A DNA stretch of 64,000 nt. Origin: Bacillus sp. T33-2. GTDB taxonomy: Bacteria; Bacillota; Bacilli; Bacillales; Cytobacillaceae. Below, piece by piece: positions 20,960 through 30,991 of this stretch. Below the pieces are notes generated by a model, which was not told the DNA's origin, ran no database searches, and saw only the letters and a program-made list of their open reading frames with translations. Position 1 is the stretch's first letter. Each line of letters begins with the position of its first letter. Where the stretch lies: the NCBI RefSeq assembly GCF_002860205.1, contig NZ_PGVB01000002.1:342114-406113 (forward strand). The letters are read 5' to 3'. The translations under genes and the position numbers were made by a program.

Positions 20960-21352
20960 TCAGGATAAATGCTGTTTTACTTTTGAAAGGACTCCGTTTA
21001 TGAACCGGCCTGATTGGTCATCCCCGTATATTTTTGCTATCTCGATTGCTTCATCGAGAACCACATTTGCAGGAACTTCTTCCCTGCTGAACATCAATTC
21101 ATAAACCGCCAGCCTGAGCAGATTGCGGTCAACAGTAGCCAGCCTGTCCAGTTTCCATTTTTCAAGATGGCCTTCTATCATTGTGTCAATATCTTCCTGA
21201 TTGGCCGCAACGCCTTCAACAAGCTTGGTTAAAAAGGCATCACCGGCTTCTTCTTCAAGTACATGCTCAATCGCATCACGCGGCTCCGCCTTGCTGACAT
21301 CTATTTGAAAAAGGGCCTGTAACGCCTTTTCTCTCGCTGTTCTTCTTTTCAT
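20960..21352 (-). CDS. nusB: Transcription antitermination factor NusB
   Basis: 130-residue all-helical protein of the rRNA antitermination complex. It begins MKRRTAREKALQALFQID and contains LDRLATVDRNLLRLAVYE and the ANVVLDEAIEIAKIYG signature. Follows yqhY and precedes folD in the conserved order. Confidence 0.96.
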   Translation of the reverse strand: MKRRTAREKALQALFQIDVSKAEPRDAIEHVLEEEAGDAFLTKLVEGVAANQEDIDTMIEGHLEKWKLDRLATVDRNLLRLAVYELMFSREEVPANVVLDEAIEIAKIYGDDQSGRFINGVLSKVKQHLS

Positions 21353-21520
21353 ATGATTTATTTTCTCCTTTACGGCACAATCGCTTGCCAGATTCTAACC
21401 AAGATAATAGCATAACATGAACCATCTTGCTTACTGTTTGCTAATAATTTTCACCAATTTGGGAAACTTTATCATGGTTGTCCCTGATTTGCCGCAATTT
21501 GTTTTACGTCTGGCAAAAGA

Positions 21521-21556
21521 AAAACCAAAGACACTATTGGGGATGCCTTTGGTTTT
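21521..21556 (-). terminator. Terminator after yqhY
   Basis: Minus strand AAAACCAAAG(G) ... CTTTGGTTTTTC around a 14-base loop, directly after the yqhY stop. Confidence 0.8.
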
Positions 21557-21562
21557 ATGCTG

Positions 21563-21970
21563 TTATATTTCCTGTTCGAAATCTGATTCCTGCTTTTGGT
21601 TTTCGAATTGAATTCCTACTACGTGGATGTTTACCTCTGCAGCTTCAAGAGCTGTCATATTCAAAAGAGCCTGCCGGATATTATCCTGGATTTTCTGGGC
21701 CACCGCCGGAATGGAGACACCAAACTTCATCATGCAAAATACATCAACTTTGATGCCTTCATCTGCAAGTTCAACCTTAACGCCTTTTCCGTGATTTTTT
21801 TTGCCAAGCCTTTCGACTACGCCTGATGCGAAGCCTCCGCGCATTTGGGATACACCTTCTACTTCGGATGCAGCGATACCGGCAATGACTTCAATCACTT
21901 CCGGGGCAATTTCAATCTTGCCGAGGCCATTTTCTCCATAACTCATTTCAAGTACGTTATTTTCACTCAT
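21563..21970 (-). CDS. yqhY: Asp23/Gls24 family protein YqhY
   Basis: 135-residue cytoplasmic protein of the Asp23 (DUF322) family: GKIEIAPEVIEVIAGIAASEVEGV near the N-terminus, then VKVELADEGIKVDVF and a C-terminal VNIHVVGIQFE. In B. subtilis YqhY is encoded with accBC and is linked to control of acetyl-CoA carboxylase; the same operon layout is seen here (accB-accC-yqhY). ATG 21970 follows AGGAGG. Confidence 0.9.
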   Translation of the reverse strand: MSENNVLEMSYGENGLGKIEIAPEVIEVIAGIAASEVEGVSQMRGGFASGVVERLGKKNHGKGVKVELADEGIKVDVFCMMKFGVSIPAVAQKIQDNIRQALLNMTALEAAEVNIHVVGIQFENQKQESDFEQEI

Positions 21971-21985
21971 TTCTCGCACCTCCTG

Positions 21986-23341
21986 TTAATCTTGGGACAT
22001 TACATCATACATTTCAAGAAACTTTGTATTGAACTGGCCCTCAACGAATTTTTCATGATTGAGCAGCTTCAGGTGGAACGGAATGGTCGTGTGGACCCCC
22101 TCAATCACAAACTCTCCAAGTGCCCTTTTCATGCGGTCAACCGCTTCTTCACGGCTGTTGCCGTATGTAATGACCTTCGCAATCATCGAATCATAGTAAG
22201 GCGGGATCGTATAACCCGGGTACGCGGCTGAATCGACTCGCACACCAAAGCCGCCAGGTGGAAGGTACATATTGATTCTTCCCGCTGAAGGCATAAAGTT
22301 TTTGGAAGGATTCTCGGCATTGATCCTACATTCAATTGCCCAGCCGTTAAATGCGACATCACTTTGTTTAAATTGCAGCCGTTCGCCGGAAGCCACTTTA
22401 ATTTGTTCTTTAATCAAATCCACGCCTGTTACCATTTCCGTCACAGGATGCTCAACCTGGATCCGCGTGTTCATTTCCATAAAGTAAAATTTTCGATTGC
22501 GATAATCATAAATAAATTCTACCGTGCCAGCCCCTGTATAATCAACAGCTTTTGCAGCTTTTACTGCAGCGTTGCCCATTTCCTCACGAATTTCGCCGTC
22601 AAGAGCCGGTGAAGGGCTTTCCTCCAAGAGCTTTTGAAGCCTTCTCTGGATCGAGCAGTCCCTTTCCCCGAGATGCAGGACATTGCCGTGGTTGTCAGCA
22701 AGCACCTGTATTTCAACATGCCTGAAATCTTCAATAAATTTCTCGATGTACACTCCAGGGTTGCCGAACGCAGTCAATGCTTCCTGCTGGGTAATATTGA
22801 TCCCTTTGATTAAATCCTGTTCTGTACGGGCGATGCGGATCCCTTTTCCGCCTCCGCCGGCTGTTGCTTTAATAATTACCGGATAACCGATTTTTGCGGC
22901 CAGCTCAGCCGCTTCTTCAGCATTTTTGATGATGCCCTGCGAACCAGGGACAATCGGAACGTTCGCCTCGCGCATCGTTTCGCGCGCCACATCTTTTGTG
23001 CCCATCTTTTGGATTGCTTCCGGGGAAGGGCCCACGAAAATGATATTGCACTCCCTGCATAACTCTGCAAAATCGGCGTTCTCAGCAAGGAACCCATATC
23101 CTGGATGGATTGCCTCACAGGCTGTCAGCTTGGCAACACTGACAATATTGGTAAAGTTCAGGTAACTGTCTTTGGATGCAGTCGGGCCGATGCAATACGC
23201 TTCATCTGCAAGCTGGACATGAAGGGATTCTCTGTCTGCCTCGGAGTAGACGGCAACAGATTCGATCCCCAGTTCCCTGCAGGCACGTATGACACGGACC
23301 GCAATTTCTCCCCGGTTTGCGATCAGAAGTTTTTTAATCAT
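21986..23341 (-). CDS. accC: Acetyl-CoA carboxylase, biotin carboxylase subunit
   Basis: ATP-dependent carboxylation of the biotin on AccB, the first half reaction of fatty acid synthesis. The 451-residue ATP-grasp protein starts [19 protein letters not shown] and has the Gly-rich loop [25 protein letters not shown] and [19 protein letters not shown] 23341 with AAGGAG 8 bases upstream. Fourteen bases after accB. Confidence 0.97.
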   Translation of the reverse strand: MIKKLLIANRGEIAVRVIRACRELGIESVAVYSEADRESLHVQLADEAYCIGPTASKDSYLNFTNIVSVAKLTACEAIHPGYGFLAENADFAELCRECNIIFVGPSPEAIQKMGTKDVARETMREANVPIVPGSQGIIKNAEEAAELAAKIGYPVIIKATAGGGGKGIRIARTEQDLIKGINITQQEALTAFGNPGVYIEKFIEDFRHVEIQVLADNHGNVLHLGERDCSIQRRLQKLLEESPSPALDGEIREEMGNAAVKAAKAVDYTGAGTVEFIYDYRNRKFYFMEMNTRIQVEHPVTEMVTGVDLIKEQIKVASGERLQFKQSDVAFNGWAIECRINAENPSKNFMPSAGRINMYLPPGGFGVRVDSAAYPGYTIPPYYDSMIAKVITYGNSREEAVDRMKRALGEFVIEGVHTTIPFHLKLLNHEKFVEGQFNTKFLEMYDVMSQD

Positions 23342-23354
23342 AAAAGTTCTCTCC

Positions 23355-23855
23355 TTATTCAGGCTTAACCAGGAACAGCGGCTGGCCATATTCTACCAGC
23401 TGCCCGTCTTTTGCAAGGATCTCCACGATTTCCCCGTTGATTTCCGCCTCAATCTCGTTAAAAAGCTTCATGGCTTCTACAATGCATACAACCGAATCTT
23501 TGGAAACTTTATCTCCTGGTTTTACATATGGATCCGAGTCAGGTGATGATGACTGATAAAATGTCCCAACCATCGGTGAGGTAATTTTATGTAAGTTTTC
23601 AGCTTCAGCAGCATTGTCTGTCACAGTTTCCTGCCGGGCAGGAGCAGCTGGTTCGTGCTTTGTTTCAGCCCGCCTTGCCTCCTGGGGAGGATGTACGGCT
23701 TCCACAACTGCAGGCTGGGCTGGCTGGACAATTGCCTGTGGCACCTGCTTTTTTTTCATTTTTATTTTTGATCCTTCATGCTCAAATTCAAAAGAGTCAA
23801 TGCTTGACTGGTCGACAAGCCTAATCAGTTCACGAATTTCCTGTATCTTTAACAT
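23355..23855 (-). CDS. accB: Acetyl-CoA carboxylase biotin carboxyl carrier protein
   Basis: 166-residue carrier: an N-terminal helix region ([19 protein letters not shown]), an Ala/Pro/Gln-rich linker (about 40-80) and a C-terminal biotinyl domain with the [12 protein letters not shown] motif whose Lys is biotinylated, followed by [13 protein letters not shown] 23855 after GAGGTG. Confidence 0.96.
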   Translation of the reverse strand: MLKIQEIRELIRLVDQSSIDSFEFEHEGSKIKMKKKQVPQAIVQPAQPAVVEAVHPPQEARRAETKHEPAAPARQETVTDNAAEAENLHKITSPMVGTFYQSSSPDSDPYVKPGDKVSKDSVVCIVEAMKLFNEIEAEINGEIVEILAKDGQLVEYGQPLFLVKPE

Positions 23856-24081
23856 GACTTGCACCTCTTATCCCTTCAAAATTATGACTAGATACTAATA
23901 CTATACGATAATACCTTATGTACATTCAATATCATACTATAACTAATGCCCTGATACGTAATTATAAATCTTTTAATCATTATTTTAATATTTTCTGAAA
24001 AAAATGTGAATTTATTCGACAGGAATTTTCTTTTCGACAGCGAAATACATAGTAACCTGAGAATTGTAAGGGGAGAGCCAT

Positions 24082-25563
24082 ATGAAAACAATTGAAGAGA
24101 TAAAAAAAGAGGATCTGGCAAGAAAAAATGCACTCGTAGTCAAGGCCGCCTTCGTTTCGGTGATTCTTGCCGCTATCGTTGACATCGCGATGAAAAAGGA
24201 TTTGGCTGTGATTATGTCCATCTTAATTGCGGGCGGAACTGGTGTTGCCATTGTCGCAGCGCTTCATTATTTAAAAAAAGCAGAAGCATTCATCCCTTAT
24301 CTTGCAATCTTCCTGGTGGCAGCTGTAATGTTTATCATCATGGAAAACAGCGTTTCACCGACCGCCTACTTTCTCATCTATTTCTTGCTGGGGACGGCAG
24401 CGATTTATATGGACAGGCTTGTGCTCTGGCTCGCTTCAGCACTCGGATTTGTGCTCATCACCATATTCACTGTCCTTCATCATGCCGAGCTGCCGCTGGA
24501 AGAGAAGAATTACGTGACTGTGTACCTGCTCTTCATGCTGCTCACAGTGATGCTCTCATTCCAATTGTCGATTTCGAAAAAATTATCCGAAAATATCGTT
24601 TCTTCACAGAAGGAAACCGAGCTGCTGTTAAAGAAAGATTTAGAAACAAGAAGGACGATAGAAGAAAGCACAAGAAGCATTTCACACTTGATTGACGACG
24701 TAAAATTGAAAAGCGGGGAAAATTATCAATCTTCAATACAAATGAACCATTCTATCGCAGAGATCGCCGCCGGCATACAAACCCAGTCCGACTCTGTCAT
24801 TGACATTACAATTTCCCTTGAAAATGCCGGCCAATTAATCGCAAAAACATCCTCATTGGCTGACAAGCTTCATGAAGATGCAGTTGCTGCTGAAGGGGTA
24901 TCCAATACCGGAGATGCACTGATCACAAAACTGAAGCAGGAGCTTGAAGTATCTTACGGACATATGGATACAGTCAACACCCATATTTCAACCCTGTCAA
25001 CACTTATAAAGGAAACCTCGGGCTTCGCAGCAGCCATTCAGGAAATAGCGGCACAGACTAACCTGCTCGCTTTAAATGCTTCAATAGAAGCGGCAAGGGC
25101 GGGTGAGAGCGGCAAGGGATTTGCAGTTGTGGCTGAGGAAGTCAGGAAACTGGCCGATATTACGAGCAAAACTGCCACTCAAATTACAGAAAATCTTCGC
25201 AATGTCATAGAAGGCACCGATATTACAAAATCCAATATTGCTGACGCAGCAGGCAGATTAACACAAAATCTCCAGCTTGCCGAAGAAACGCAACTGACGT
25301 TTGAAAAAATCCACCAAACGTTCAAGAGGTTGAAGGAAGATATTTCTGCCTATGATTTGCTGACAAAAGATATTTTGCAATCATCCATCTCAATCGAAAA
25401 TACAATCGCCGAATTCAGTTCTGTTATCGAGCAGGCAAGCGCGACATTGGAAGAAATCTCTTCGTCAGTCGGGATCCAGACTGGCCACCACCAGCAGCTG
25501 TTCACATCCGTTGCCCATGCCCATGAGTCACTGGAAAACCTTCTGAAACTGCAAGAAAGATAA
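24082..25563 (+). CDS. Methyl-accepting chemotaxis-type signalling protein with six membrane segments
   Basis: 493 residues. Six predicted membrane helices fill residues about 17-165 with no long extracytoplasmic loop; a cytoplasmic signalling domain follows. The MCP hairpin tip is present ([22 protein letters not shown] and [14 protein letters not shown] around 320-365), so it can contact CheA/CheW. There is no obvious HAMP domain. The lack of a ligand-binding ectodomain suggests sensing within or at the membrane, an inference. RBS AAGGGGAG precedes ATG 24082. It is inserted on the opposite strand between accB and spoIIIAH, which are adjacent in B. subtilis. Confidence 0.85.
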   Translation: MKTIEEIKKEDLARKNALVVKAAFVSVILAAIVDIAMKKDLAVIMSILIAGGTGVAIVAALHYLKKAEAFIPYLAIFLVAAVMFIIMENSVSPTAYFLIYFLLGTAAIYMDRLVLWLASALGFVLITIFTVLHHAELPLEEKNYVTVYLLFMLLTVMLSFQLSISKKLSENIVSSQKETELLLKKDLETRRTIEESTRSISHLIDDVKLKSGENYQSSIQMNHSIAEIAAGIQTQSDSVIDITISLENAGQLIAKTSSLADKLHEDAVAAEGVSNTGDALITKLKQELEVSYGHMDTVNTHISTLSTLIKETSGFAAAIQEIAAQTNLLALNASIEAARAGESGKGFAVVAEEVRKLADITSKTATQITENLRNVIEGTDITKSNIADAAGRLTQNLQLAEETQLTFEKIHQTFKRLKEDISAYDLLTKDILQSSISIENTIAEFSSVIEQASATLEEISSSVGIQTGHHQQLFTSVAHAHESLENLLKLQER

Positions 25564-25594
25564 GGGAAAGCCGCCGGGCTGCCCCTTATCTTTT
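25556..25594 (+). terminator. Terminator of the chemoreceptor-like gene
   Basis: AGATAAGG ... CCTTATCT then TTTTTCTT. The stem spans the stop codon. Confidence 0.8.
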
Positions 25595-25683
25595 TCTTAT
25601 TCTGCAATATTACCGAAAAGCAGATTTTTTTTATCGAAACTGCTGATTTCATTTCCAAACCATTCTCTCAAAGCGCTAAGCTG

Positions 25684-26256
25684 CTATTTTTTCGGCTGGA
25701 ATTCAACTGCTACTGCCTGCAGCGAACCAAGCTCGGTCCTGACCATCCGGATGATCTCGTTTGCTGCGGCTGCGTCATGGTCCTTTGCTTTAACCGTAAT
25801 GCGAACCTTTTGCCCGTCAGCCCTCACCAACACATCTTCATAATCCATAGTCCCTTTAATGAGCGTTTCAAGCATGCTTTCCTTTGTGGCCAGTTCGTCA
25901 AGCTCCTTCATTTGGTCAAATGCTTCGCTTTTTTCTTTGGCAGGAAGCTTCGCTGAAGCGATCATTTCCTGGAGGTCCGTTTTTAACTTGCTGCGCTGGT
26001 CGGCCAACTCCATGCGAAGCGCCTCAAACACTTCATCGCTGTCAACACCGGAAATAACCGTTTTCCCATCCTTAGCCTCGGTCGTTGTGTCTGAATTATT
26101 GGTTTCGGCCCCGGCGTTCGGTTGTTCATCCTGCTTTTCTTCAATACCTGCGAGATCCGTTTTGCCAGGCTCTGGGGAAGTGATATAGTAAACCGATAAT
26201 ACGACCACCAGGCTTAACATCGTCAATAACCATACTGTCTGTTTTTTTAAGAGCAT
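25684..26256 (-). CDS. spoIIIAH: Stage III sporulation protein AH
   Basis: 190-residue mother-cell membrane protein forming the ring of the SpoIIIA-SpoIIQ channel. One N-terminal membrane segment (about 8-25), a variable Glu/Asn/Thr-rich linker, and the C-terminal ring domain ending ELGSLQAVAVEFQPKK. Last gene of the spoIIIA operon; the stop lies 120 bases from the convergent chemoreceptor gene. Confidence 0.94.
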   Translation of the reverse strand: MLLKKQTVWLLTMLSLVVVLSVYYITSPEPGKTDLAGIEEKQDEQPNAGAETNNSDTTTEAKDGKTVISGVDSDEVFEALRMELADQRSKLKTDLQEMIASAKLPAKEKSEAFDQMKELDELATKESMLETLIKGTMDYEDVLVRADGQKVRITVKAKDHDAAAANEIIRMVRTELGSLQAVAVEFQPKK

Positions 26257-26259
26257 CTA

Positions 26260-26922
26260 TTAATCCCCCTTGGTTTTTTTTGGCTGGACCGATACCCGGT
26301 GGCTTGGTACATCCAGAGACCGGGTCACCGCCTCAATAATCCATTTTTTTACTTGTATGTTTTCAGCACCCTTCGCCACAACGAGAACCCCGCGGATTGC
26401 CGGCTTCTTCGTTTCAAGCACGATCGGGACCTCTTTTTCGCCATTTCTGATAATCACCAGCTGCTCGTCCACGGAGGCGTCTTCCACATTTCTTTTTCCG
26501 CCTTCCCGGTCCGTTTCATCGGTCGTCTGTGACCGGGTCACTGTGTTTTTCTCCAAAACCTTTCTTTCTGTCGAATCTACATTGACGACTACCAATACAT
26601 CCCCGACACCTGAGATTCCTTCCAGTGCCTCTTTCAACTGGGTTTCATAGGCCGCCTCATAGTCCGTTATCTGGTTGTTTTCCGATGTTTTTTTGTGCCC
26701 GAATGCGGCTACATCCTCCTGGCTGTCTCCTTCTTTATACACCGGCACTTCTCCTACAGAAGATTTTTTTGATGTGAACATGTTTCCTGCCACCATGATG
26801 GCAAGGCCGAACAGAAGGACGACAAGCAAATATTGATATTTACCAGGCTTCTTCCCGGACTGTCCGTCCTCTTTATTAAGTAAATTTTTCAGCCAGGATA
26901 TCGGTCCTTTATCATTACCCAT
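26260..26922 (-). CDS. spoIIIAG: Stage III sporulation protein AG
   Basis: 220-residue ring-forming protein of the feeding-tube apparatus: short cytoplasmic head, membrane helix about residues 29-50, and an extracellular domain with YETQLKEALEGISGVGDVLVVVNV and the RGVLVVAKGAEN motif. Overlaps the end of spoIIIAF by 8 bases and is 3 bases from spoIIIAH. Confidence 0.95.
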   Translation of the reverse strand: MGNDKGPISWLKNLLNKEDGQSGKKPGKYQYLLVVLLFGLAIMVAGNMFTSKKSSVGEVPVYKEGDSQEDVAAFGHKKTSENNQITDYEAAYETQLKEALEGISGVGDVLVVVNVDSTERKVLEKNTVTRSQTTDETDREGGKRNVEDASVDEQLVIIRNGEKEVPIVLETKKPAIRGVLVVAKGAENIQVKKWIIEAVTRSLDVPSHRVSVQPKKTKGD

Positions 26923-27541
26923 TTTGTTTGTGCCCCCCTTCTATCACGACCTGAATTGATTCCGCGGGAACATTCCATTTTTCAGAGAGAAGATACACAA
27001 TCTGATTTGTGTCAGTTGCTTGTTGCTTTGATGGAAGAGGCTGGTCCGTGTTGATCTCTACTGTTTTGACTGCTTCGATGGCCTCCTGGTCTTCCGGAAC
27101 CTTAAGGCTGACAATGATAGACTCCAAATTTTCCGGGAAGGGACGCTGGTCCTTATTATCATTTTCAACGAGTTCTATTCCGTCTATCTCCATTCCGTAC
27201 CGCTCCATCAACTCCTCCTCTGCGTCCTTTTTTAACTGGACAGCCATTTGTTCTAAAATATATGCATGCTGGGAGGCTTGTATTTCTGTTTTCTGCATTT
27301 CTATTAAATTTTCCATATTATTTCCCCCGTTATCCTGCATTAAAGGGATGGAAGCAAGCGCCCTTTCAAAATCACCCGACAGGAGCTTCAGCACCGGGGA
27401 CAGAATGATTGCGATCAGCAGCAGCCCTGTTACGATCTTTGTATACTTTTGTAAATTTGAATTTGGCAGGAGCATATCAATGACTGTAGCCAGCAGGATA
27501 AATAATATAATGTTCGTTATCCATTCTTTTAGAACGTCCAT
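26915..27541 (-). CDS. spoIIIAF: Stage III sporulation protein AF
   Basis: 208 residues with two N-terminal membrane helices (about 8-27 and 35-54) and a soluble C-terminal domain. Starts MDVLKEWITNIILFILL, a typical family N-terminus. Eleven bases follow spoIIIAE. Confidence 0.94.
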   Translation of the reverse strand: MDVLKEWITNIILFILLATVIDMLLPNSNLQKYTKIVTGLLLIAIILSPVLKLLSGDFERALASIPLMQDNGGNNMENLIEMQKTEIQASQHAYILEQMAVQLKKDAEEELMERYGMEIDGIELVENDNKDQRPFPENLESIIVSLKVPEDQEAIEAVKTVEINTDQPLPSKQQATDTNQIVYLLSEKWNVPAESIQVVIEGGHKQNG

Positions 27542-27552
27542 CCAGGCTCCTC

Positions 27553-28758
27553 CTATCTCACCATCATCGTTAAATTGCCGGCCGCAACAATCACAGTGAT
27601 GCTTAGGAAAAACATCAGGGAAACGATGGCCAACGCGGCAAACACATAGATGACACTCTTGCTGATGATGTCAAGGCAGGAGATGACAGGGCCACCGCCA
27701 AGCGGCTGCAAAATTGCCGCGGCAAATTTGTAGATAAACGCGATTAACAGGATTTTTACTGCCGGGAATGCCGCGATAAGCAGCAAGATTGCCACCCCGG
27801 CCAGCCCGACTGTATTTTTCAGCAGGACCGAAGCACTGATGACCGTATCTGCCGCATCGGTGAATGCCCTGCCGATCACCGGCACAAAATTCCCGGTAAT
27901 ATATTTGGCGGTTTTGACAGCAACACCATCGGCCACAGCCGTTGAGGCTCCCTGTACAGAAATGACACCAAGAAATACCGTCAAAAACAATCCCAGCAGC
28001 CCAATGCTCCAATTCCTGATGAGGCCTGCAAGCTGTGTCACCTTATAGTGATCTGTCAAGATGCTTACGACGCTGAGCAATGTGGAGAGGAACAGCAAAG
28101 GCAGGATGACATATTGGATGAACACCCCGCTTGTGTTCATCAAAAATAAAATAACCGGGTGAAAAAAGCCCGCGGAAACAACACCACCAGAGGAAGCCAT
28201 CAGCGCGAGCAGCAACGGGATAAGGGCAAGGATGAACTGGATCATCGTGCCGATTGCCTGGTTTGTATAATCAATGGCGACATGGAAACTGTTCAAAGCA
28301 ATGATAATCAAAACCATAAACACGATCGAGTAGGCCACTTTGCTGATCGTGCTCTTTTCAAACGAATTTTGCAAAGTCTGCAGAAACATGCTGAATACAG
28401 TGAGCAGAATCAATGAACCAAGCAGTTTCCCATTGACGATGAACTCCTGGAAGGCAAACTTGATTAATCCTGAGAACCACTCCTTCATTGAAATTTCTTT
28501 GTCACCTTTTATGAAATCATATAAGCTCCCTTTCTGGCTTTCTGGCAAAAATCCGCCATATTCATTTAAAATGTCCTCCCAAAACCCTTTGAGTTCGTCA
28601 ACGTTAAGAGTATCTAGCTGGTTGTTTGCGATTTCCTGAGGATCAATCGGCCCTTCGCTGTCTTCCCCTTGCTGAGAGGCTTGTACAAACGGTGTAAATA
28701 AAAAAAGCGAAATCAGTAATAGAACAATGCCCTGGACGATCTTCGGCCGCTGCTTCAT
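27553..28758 (-). CDS. spoIIIAE: Stage III sporulation protein AE
   Basis: 401-residue polytopic protein with an N-terminal signal peptide and about seven to eight membrane segments, including ASSGGVVSAGFFHPVI and the motif FVPVIGRAFTDAADTV. Probable export channel component, resembling flagellar/type III export partners by family knowledge. Confidence 0.95.
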   Translation of the reverse strand: MKQRPKIVQGIVLLLISLFLFTPFVQASQQGEDSEGPIDPQEIANNQLDTLNVDELKGFWEDILNEYGGFLPESQKGSLYDFIKGDKEISMKEWFSGLIKFAFQEFIVNGKLLGSLILLTVFSMFLQTLQNSFEKSTISKVAYSIVFMVLIIIALNSFHVAIDYTNQAIGTMIQFILALIPLLLALMASSGGVVSAGFFHPVILFLMNTSGVFIQYVILPLLFLSTLLSVVSILTDHYKVTQLAGLIRNWSIGLLGLFLTVFLGVISVQGASTAVADGVAVKTAKYITGNFVPVIGRAFTDAADTVISASVLLKNTVGLAGVAILLLIAAFPAVKILLIAFIYKFAAAILQPLGGGPVISCLDIISKSVIYVFAALAIVSLMFFLSITVIVAAGNLTMMVR

Positions 28759-28788
28759 AGTGTCACCTCTTCAATAAAGGGTCTTGTA

Positions 28789-29178
28789 TCAGCCCGGAAT
28801 CAAACGGATGATTGTTTCGATCATCACCGTCAAAATCGGAATCGCCATTGCCAGGATCAGTATTTTTCCGCCAAGTTCTATTTTAGAAGCAATGGCGCCC
28901 TGGCCGGCATCCTTTGTGATTTGAGAAGCAAATTCGGCAATGTAGGCAATCCCGATGATTTTCAAAATAGTTTCAACATAGATCAGGTTTACTTTGGCAT
29001 TGGCGGCCAGTGTGTGGATCATGTTAATGATCTGGTAGATCTGGTCGACGAGGAATAAAAAAATCGCGCAACCGGTAAAGACAATGAGCAAAAACGCGAA
29101 ATTCGGCTTTTGCTCCTTCAAGATCAGGGCAAGAAACGTTGCGACCAGTGCAACACCGGCAATTTGAATTATCTCAAT
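28789..29178 (-). CDS. spoIIIAD: Stage III sporulation protein AD, apparently started at AUU
   Basis: Membrane protein of the SpoIIIA complex. The first standard start codon in frame (TTG 29121) would drop 19 family-conserved residues (IEIIQIAGVALVATFLALI, matching the known N-terminus around MQIxIxQIVG). Upstream of 29121 the frame stays open to a TAA 14 codons before 29178 without ATG, GTG, TTG or CTG. An ATT at 29176-29178 stands 8 bases after AAGGGAGG, so AUU is the likely initiator, giving 129 residues with about four membrane helices. Lies 14 bases after spoIIIAC. Confidence 0.88.
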   Translation of the reverse strand: MEIIQIAGVALVATFLALILKEQKPNFAFLLIVFTGCAIFLFLVDQIYQIINMIHTLAANAKVNLIYVETILKIIGIAYIAEFASQITKDAGQGAIASKIELGGKILILAMAIPILTVMIETIIRLIPG

Positions 29179-29192
29179 TGCAGAGCCCTCCC

Positions 29193-29399
29193 TTACCCCT
29201 GAAATAAAAAGACTGATTTAATCTTTTGGAACAGGTCGTCAACAATTGAAGCAACCATGAACAAAATGTATATAAAGCCAAACAATGTGACCCATTGGGC
29301 ATATTCCTTTTTTCCGACCTGATCGAGGATGGTGTGCAAAAACGCGACGACAATCCCGACTCCCGCTATTTTAAAAATAATGTCAACATCTAACCCCAT
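29193..29399 (-). CDS. spoIIIAC: Stage III sporulation protein AC
   Basis: 68-residue membrane protein with two helices. Begins MGLDVDIIFKIAGVGIVVAFLH, the diagnostic family start. Together with AD it belongs to the conserved core of the mother-cell channel. Confidence 0.95.
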   Translation of the reverse strand: MGLDVDIIFKIAGVGIVVAFLHTILDQVGKKEYAQWVTLFGFIYILFMVASIVDDLFQKIKSVFLFQG

Positions 29400-29417
29400 T
29401 TTGTTCTCCTCCCAGTG

Positions 29418-29933
29418 CTACATCAGCAAGATGATCAGCAGCAGTCCTGATAAAAAACCAAGGCTTTTCACCATTTTTTCATATTTCAATTGCCGTTCGC
29501 AGGCGTCCTTTTCCTCCCGTTCAAGGTGTGAAATCGCCAGCAGGATTTGCTTTTGCTGTGAGTGCCTGTCATGGCGGCCAAGGGTCTCGCCGAATTGTTT
29601 GAGAATTTCATGCTCACCCTGTTTGAAAGCTGTAAGCTTCCATACTTCCGCCAGGCTTTCCTCCCAGGCAGCTTTCACAGTTGTCTCGGTTGCTGTCAGT
29701 TTTTTTGAGAATGTTTCAAAAAACCAGGAAAGCGGTTTTGGCAGTTGTGCGGCCAGCTTCCTGGATGCTTCGTGGAGCGGAGTATGGCCGTACATGATTT
29801 CAGCTTCCAATGACTGCAATGCGGATTTTAACAGCCGCAGCTGTTTCGGGCGTTCACTTAAATGCCTTGAAGCCTCTAATCCAGTCCAGGTCGTGGCAAT
29901 GATAATAAACACGGCTCCAATTAATTTGAACAT
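29418..29933 (-). CDS. spoIIIAB: Stage III sporulation protein AB
   Basis: 171 residues with membrane helices at both ends (about 2-17 and 152-170) and a long helical middle beginning RHLSERPKQLRLLKSALQSLEAEI, similar to GspF-like components of secretion ATPase partners. Directly abuts spoIIIAA. Confidence 0.95.
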   Translation of the reverse strand: MFKLIGAVFIIIATTWTGLEASRHLSERPKQLRLLKSALQSLEAEIMYGHTPLHEASRKLAAQLPKPLSWFFETFSKKLTATETTVKAAWEESLAEVWKLTAFKQGEHEILKQFGETLGRHDRHSQQKQILLAISHLEREEKDACERQLKYEKMVKSLGFLSGLLLIILLM

Positions 29934-30857
29934 TTACGACACTCCCACTTGCTGCAAAATGTCTTTACCATTGCCATCCTTGATAGATGCAATTGTCCCG
30001 GGTCCAGAGGTCCTGGCCAATTCAACGAACCGTTCAAAGATACCCATTTCAAGCAACGGTTTAAGGATCGGCCGCTTATGCAGCTCAGCCAGGGAATTGC
30101 CATGTGTGGTCATGATCAGCTTGATCCCCGCATTTACCGCTTCCATTATGGCTTCTGCGTCTTCTTTGCGGCCTATTTCGTCCACTATCAGGATGTCCGG
30201 GCTCATCGAGCGGATCATCATCATCATGCCTTCTGCTTTTGGGCATGAATCAAGAATATCTATTCTTGGCCCAAAGGTAAGCTGTGGAATCCCATTCACA
30301 CAACCGGCGATTTCTGAGCGTTCGTCAACAATTCCCACTTTTAGAGAAGGGATACCCTGTTCGGGGTTGCCGCTCGACACCACTCTGGCCAGATCACGGA
30401 GCATTGTTGTTTTTCCCGTCTGTGGGGGGCCGATTATGACCGTATGCAGCCATCCATTCTTGAATAAAAAGGGGATAAGCGGGTGTGCTATCCCGATTTT
30501 CTCCCTGGCAATCCGGATATTAAAAGACGATATATCCCTGATCGCTTTGACCTTACCTTCCTCAAGGATAACTTTCCCCGCAAGGCCGACGCGGTGTCCG
30601 CCGGCAATGGTTATATATCCGCGTTTTAATTCTTCTTCCAAAGTGTACATGGAAAAGTGGCCAAGTTTGTTTAACAGCTGGACGGCATCTTCGGGATGGA
30701 CGATGTACGGTATAAAACGGGGTCCCCCCCCAATGCCGATTTCTAGCGGACGGCCGATCCGAATCCTGATTTCCTCTATAACTTCTTCTTGCATAGGAGG
30801 AATGGACCTGAGCTTGTCTGCGATTCGCTTTGGCAAAACGGATAATATCTCCTGCAT
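29934..30857 (-). CDS. spoIIIAA: Stage III sporulation protein AA, secretion-type ATPase
   Basis: 307-residue ATPase thought to energise the forespore feeding tube. Walker A GPPQTGKTTMLRDLAR, Walker B DILIVDEIGRKEDAEAI and a later GNSLAEL segment fit the type II/IV secretion ATPase family. ATG 30857 follows a GGGGGG stretch. First gene of the eight-gene spoIIIA operon, behind a SigE-type promoter. Confidence 0.96.
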   Translation of the reverse strand: MQEILSVLPKRIADKLRSIPPMQEEVIEEIRIRIGRPLEIGIGGGPRFIPYIVHPEDAVQLLNKLGHFSMYTLEEELKRGYITIAGGHRVGLAGKVILEEGKVKAIRDISSFNIRIAREKIGIAHPLIPFLFKNGWLHTVIIGPPQTGKTTMLRDLARVVSSGNPEQGIPSLKVGIVDERSEIAGCVNGIPQLTFGPRIDILDSCPKAEGMMMMIRSMSPDILIVDEIGRKEDAEAIMEAVNAGIKLIMTTHGNSLAELHKRPILKPLLEMGIFERFVELARTSGPGTIASIKDGNGKDILQQVGVS

Positions 30858-30895
30858 TATTCGAACCCCCCTTATACATGGCTCCCACTAATTAA

Positions 30896-30923
30896 AATGT
30901 ATGCAGGCTTGGACACATTATGA
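30896..30923 (-). promoter_or_regulatory. SigE-type promoter of the spoIIIA operon
   Basis: Minus strand TCATAAT (30917-30923), 13 bases, CATACATT (30896-30903), close to the SigE consensus (KMATATT, 13-15, CATACANT). It lies about 40 bases before spoIIIAA, which is SigE-dependent in B. subtilis. Confidence 0.75.
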
Positions 30924-30991
30924 CTTTCATTCAGCCTTAAAAATAGCATTGGCAACGCGCGGTGTTTCCTGAAATGGTGTGAAAACATTGA

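Noticed and set aside
29329..30891. 520-codon plus-strand frame opposite spoIIIAA-AB-AC
   Set aside because: Antisense to three well-supported sporulation genes, Ser/Ile/Cys-rich composition typical of mirror frames, and no ribosome site.
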